From Paucibacter aquatile (lineage in GTDB: Bacteria; Pseudomonadota; Gammaproteobacteria; Burkholderiales; Burkholderiaceae_C), in the NCBI RefSeq assembly GCF_002885975.1, contig NZ_POSP01000003.1, forward strand, positions 124,001 to 188,000: DNA of 64,000 nucleotides, in the 5' to 3' direction. Both the position numbers and the translations under genes were made by a program. Position 1 is the first letter of the stretch; each line of letters opens with the position of its first letter. Under the pieces are notes generated by a model. That model saw only the letters and a list, made by a program, of their open reading frames with translations. It was not told the origin of the DNA and searched no databases. Of this stretch, positions 61,982 to 64,000 are shown piece after piece.

Positions 61982-64000
61982 ATGACTCCACGTATCACTT
62001 CCTCTGCCACCGACGTCGACACGAGCGCGCACGCGTTTCACGGGGCTTTTGCCAATCGCCCCTCACGTCGGCTGATGCTGGCGCAAGGCTGGGGCATTCT
62101 GTGCCTGTGCGCACCAACTGCAGCCTGGCCACAGGCGGTCACGGCCGGCCCCAACTATTACGTGTCCGATGCCCGCAGTGGCGCCAATGGCACCGCGGGC
62201 AAGGATGCGGTCGGCGGTGGCTCTTGCGTCAGTGGCCCCGTACCGGGTACGCCGGGCGGTACCGGCCCTTCGATTGACGAGACGATCAAGCTCGGCCTCG
62301 TGTCCCTGAGCTACCCAGGGACGCTCATCGGCGTGAGCAGCAGCGGCGGCAATGGCGGCAAAGGCGGCAATGGTGATCCTTCCGGTCAATGCGGCAAGGG
62401 CGACTTTGACGGTCGCCCTGGCGGTGCAGGCGGCTCCGTGACCGTGTTCGTGAAGCCCGGCGCCAACCCGGCAGAAGCCATCTACAGCGTCGCAAGCACC
62501 GGCGTGGTGGCGATCAGCCATGGTGGGTCGGGCGGCGATGGTGGCGACAACACCCGCGGCAAAGACGACTACAAGGGCGGCGATGGCGGGGCGGGCGGTG
62601 CTGGCGGCAATGTCCGGCTGGAGAACGCGCTGTCCATGCAGGTCAGTGGTGGGCTCGGTGCGGCGGGGCTGGTGGCCCAAAGCGGTGGCGGCGCCGGTGG
62701 CACCGGCGGCGATGCCGCCAACAAAGCCAATGCGGGCAGTGGCAAGAGCGGTGGCACCGGGGGTGATGTGATCCTGCGCAACACCGGCAAGATCCTGACC
62801 GATGGCGGCAACGCGATGTCAGCGCAGAGCATTGGCGGCTTTGGTGGTGATGGCGGTGTGAACACCAAAAGCCACAGCGGCAGTGGCGGCACGGGTGGCA
62901 ATGGCGGCACCCTGGCCGTGGACAACACGGGGGCGCTGCAGGTCGGATCAGGATCCCGCCTGGGCTGCAGCGACAGTGTCACCACGAACTGCAATCCCGC
63001 GGGCGGATTCGGCCTCGCAGCGCAGTCGGTCGGCGGCGGCGGGGGCCATGCCGGCGCCAGTGCCGGGCTTCATATCCTGGGTGCCGATGGTGGGGCAGCC
63101 GGGCATGCGGGCGCGGTGGTGGTGAACAACACCGGATCGGTTTCTGTGTTCAGCCCCGCGAGCACCGCCTTGTTCGCCCAGGCCATTGGCGGCGGCGGCG
63201 GCTCGGGCGGCATGGCCATTTCCAGCGGCAGCAAGACCACGGCCGTCGGCGGCGCCGGCGGCGCGGGCGGTGACGGTGGCGCCGTGACCGTCATCAACTG
63301 GAACAGTCTGTGCACCGGCATCGCCTGCAACGGTCAGGACCGCTGGACGGCCGATGACTCGAGCGCAGGGGGTGCCATCGCGCTGGTGGCCCAGAGCATC
63401 GGCGGCGGTGGCGGCGTGGGCGGCTTTGCCAAAGCCAAAGGCAAGGCGACGACCATTTTCGGCAATGCCTCGGCCATGGCCGTGGGCGGAACCGGCGGCA
63501 GTGGCGGCGCAGGTGCGCAGGTGCTGGTGACCCATGTCGGTCACCTCGGAACCGCCGAGATCAGTTCCCCGGGCTTGCTGGCCCAAAGCATTGGCGGTGG
63601 CGGCGGCAGTGCGGGCGGGGCCCTGGCCTATGCGACAGCCCTGGCCGGCGACAGTGCCGCCGTGTCTCATGGGGGTGCCGGCGGAGGCGGTGGCAACGGC
63701 GGCAATGTGCTGGTGAACTGCAACAGCTACAGCGCCCTCTCCTCCAGCTTCAGCCCCTGCGCCGGAACCCCTGTGCTGACCGCGGTCCGAACGGACTTCC
63801 GCATCGCCACCACCGGCCTCGCCTCGCCTGGCATCGTGGCCCAGAGCATTGGCGGCGGCGGGGGCGCGGGCGGCTACGCCATGTCGCTGTCCGGCAGCCT
63901 GATCGGCTCGCAGTCGCTGGGATTCGGCGGCAGCGGCGGCGCGGCAGGCACCGGAGGGCAGGTCTTTGCCAGCAGCAATGGGCAGAGCATCAACACCTCC
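61982..64000 (+). CDS. Large Gly-rich autotransporter-type surface protein, N-terminal part (runs off the window)
   Basis: Open from ATG 61982 to the window end (673 codons seen), with no stop. A long signal region (RRLMLAQGWGILCLCAPTAAWPQA) is followed by a passenger with many Gly-rich repeats. The recurring unit is a hydrophobic or polar start plus AQSIGGGGG (AQSIGGFGGDGG, AQSVGGGGGHAG, AQAIGGGGGSGG, AQSIGGGGGVGG, AQSIGGGGGSAGG, AQSIGGGGGAGG), about every 60-90 residues. This pattern is typical of beta-helix autotransporters ending in a beta-barrel, which must lie beyond the window. Confidence 0.8.
   Translation, partial: MTPRITSSATDVDTSAHAFHGAFANRPSRRLMLAQGWGILCLCAPTAAWPQAVTAGPNYYVSDARSGANGTAGKDAVGGGSCVSGPVPGTPGGTGPSIDETIKLGLVSLSYPGTLIGVSSSGGNGGKGGNGDPSGQCGKGDFDGRPGGAGGSVTVFVKPGANPAEAIYSVASTGVVAISHGGSGGDGGDNTRGKDDYKGGDGGAGGAGGNVRLENALSMQVSGGLGAAGLVAQSGGGAGGTGGDAANKANAGSGKSGGTGGDVILRNTGKILTDGGNAMSAQSIGGFGGDGGVNTKSHSGSGGTGGNGGTLAVDNTGALQVGSGSRLGCSDSVTTNCNPAGGFGLAAQSVGGGGGHAGASAGLHILGADGGAAGHAGAVVVNNTGSVSVFSPASTALFAQAIGGGGGSGGMAISSGSKTTAVGGAGGAGGDGGAVTVINWNSLCTGIACNGQDRWTADDSSAGGAIALVAQSIGGGGGVGGFAKAKGKATTIFGNASAMAVGGTGGSGGAGAQVLVTHVGHLGTAEISSPGLLAQSIGGGGGSAGGALAYATALAGDSAAVSHGGAGGGGGNGGNVLVNCNSYSALSSSFSPCAGTPVLTAVRTDFRIATTGLASPGIVAQSIGGGGGAGGYAMSLSGSLIGSQSLGFGGSGGAAGTGGQVFASSNGQSINTS

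Overview
The window is GC-rich, densely coded DNA from a betaproteobacterium, most likely a Burkholderiales member of the Roseateles/Pelomonas/Paucibacter/Rubrivivax type. This is inferred from a Bug/TctC solute-binding protein, a PEP-CTERM protein, an EmrAB-NodT efflux operon, a tsaE-amiC...mutL...miaA housekeeping group and strong third-position GC bias. I could not run a search to place it further.

Layout. (1) 1-26,881 is chromosomal core: a frameshifted TonB receptor start, marC, an Lrp regulator, xerD, a Bug protein, a chalcone-isomerase-fold protein, an AEC permease, queG, tsaE-amiC, a PEP-CTERM protein behind a sigma-54-like promoter, two glycosyltransferases, dedA, a hydrolase, mutL, a run of overlapping genes (rluF-like, miaA, ABC ATPase, FtsX-like permease, AttH-like protein), a diguanylate cyclase and an acetyl-CoA hydrolase/transferase. 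(2) About 27.2-48.9 kb is a large integron gene-cassette array. I count 37 attC sites, all in one orientation. Almost all genes are short, plus-strand and of unknown function. No integron integrase is visible beside it or anywhere else in the window, so here it looks like a cluster of attC sites lacking an integrase. (3) 48.9-60.2 kb is core/accessory DNA: an Asp/Glu racemase, a marR-NodT-emrA-emrB efflux operon, an ABC exporter, a LysR regulator, a DUF3313-type lipoprotein and a Tat-exported nitroreductase-like protein. (4) 60.3-61.6 kb holds a decayed thyA 5' part followed by an intact, different thyA. (5) From 61,982 a very large Gly-rich autotransporter-type adhesin runs off the window.

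Within the array the main features are as follows. Nine copies of one cassette family are each exactly 340 bp from core G to core G despite strong divergence. Two cassettes are duplicated; one second copy is split by an IS3-family element with a 3-bp target duplication. Two practically identical IS1111-group (IS110 family) elements sit at the same point of two attC sites in the same orientation. The non-coding stretch downstream of their transposase carries two short guide-like segments that match both sides of the attC insertion point, as expected of a seekRNA/bridge RNA. Recognisable cassette products include an EF-Tu domain-III-like protein, a GNAT acetyltransferase, a DMP19/DUF4375-like protein, a YqcC-like protein, small membrane proteins and zinc-ribbon proteins.
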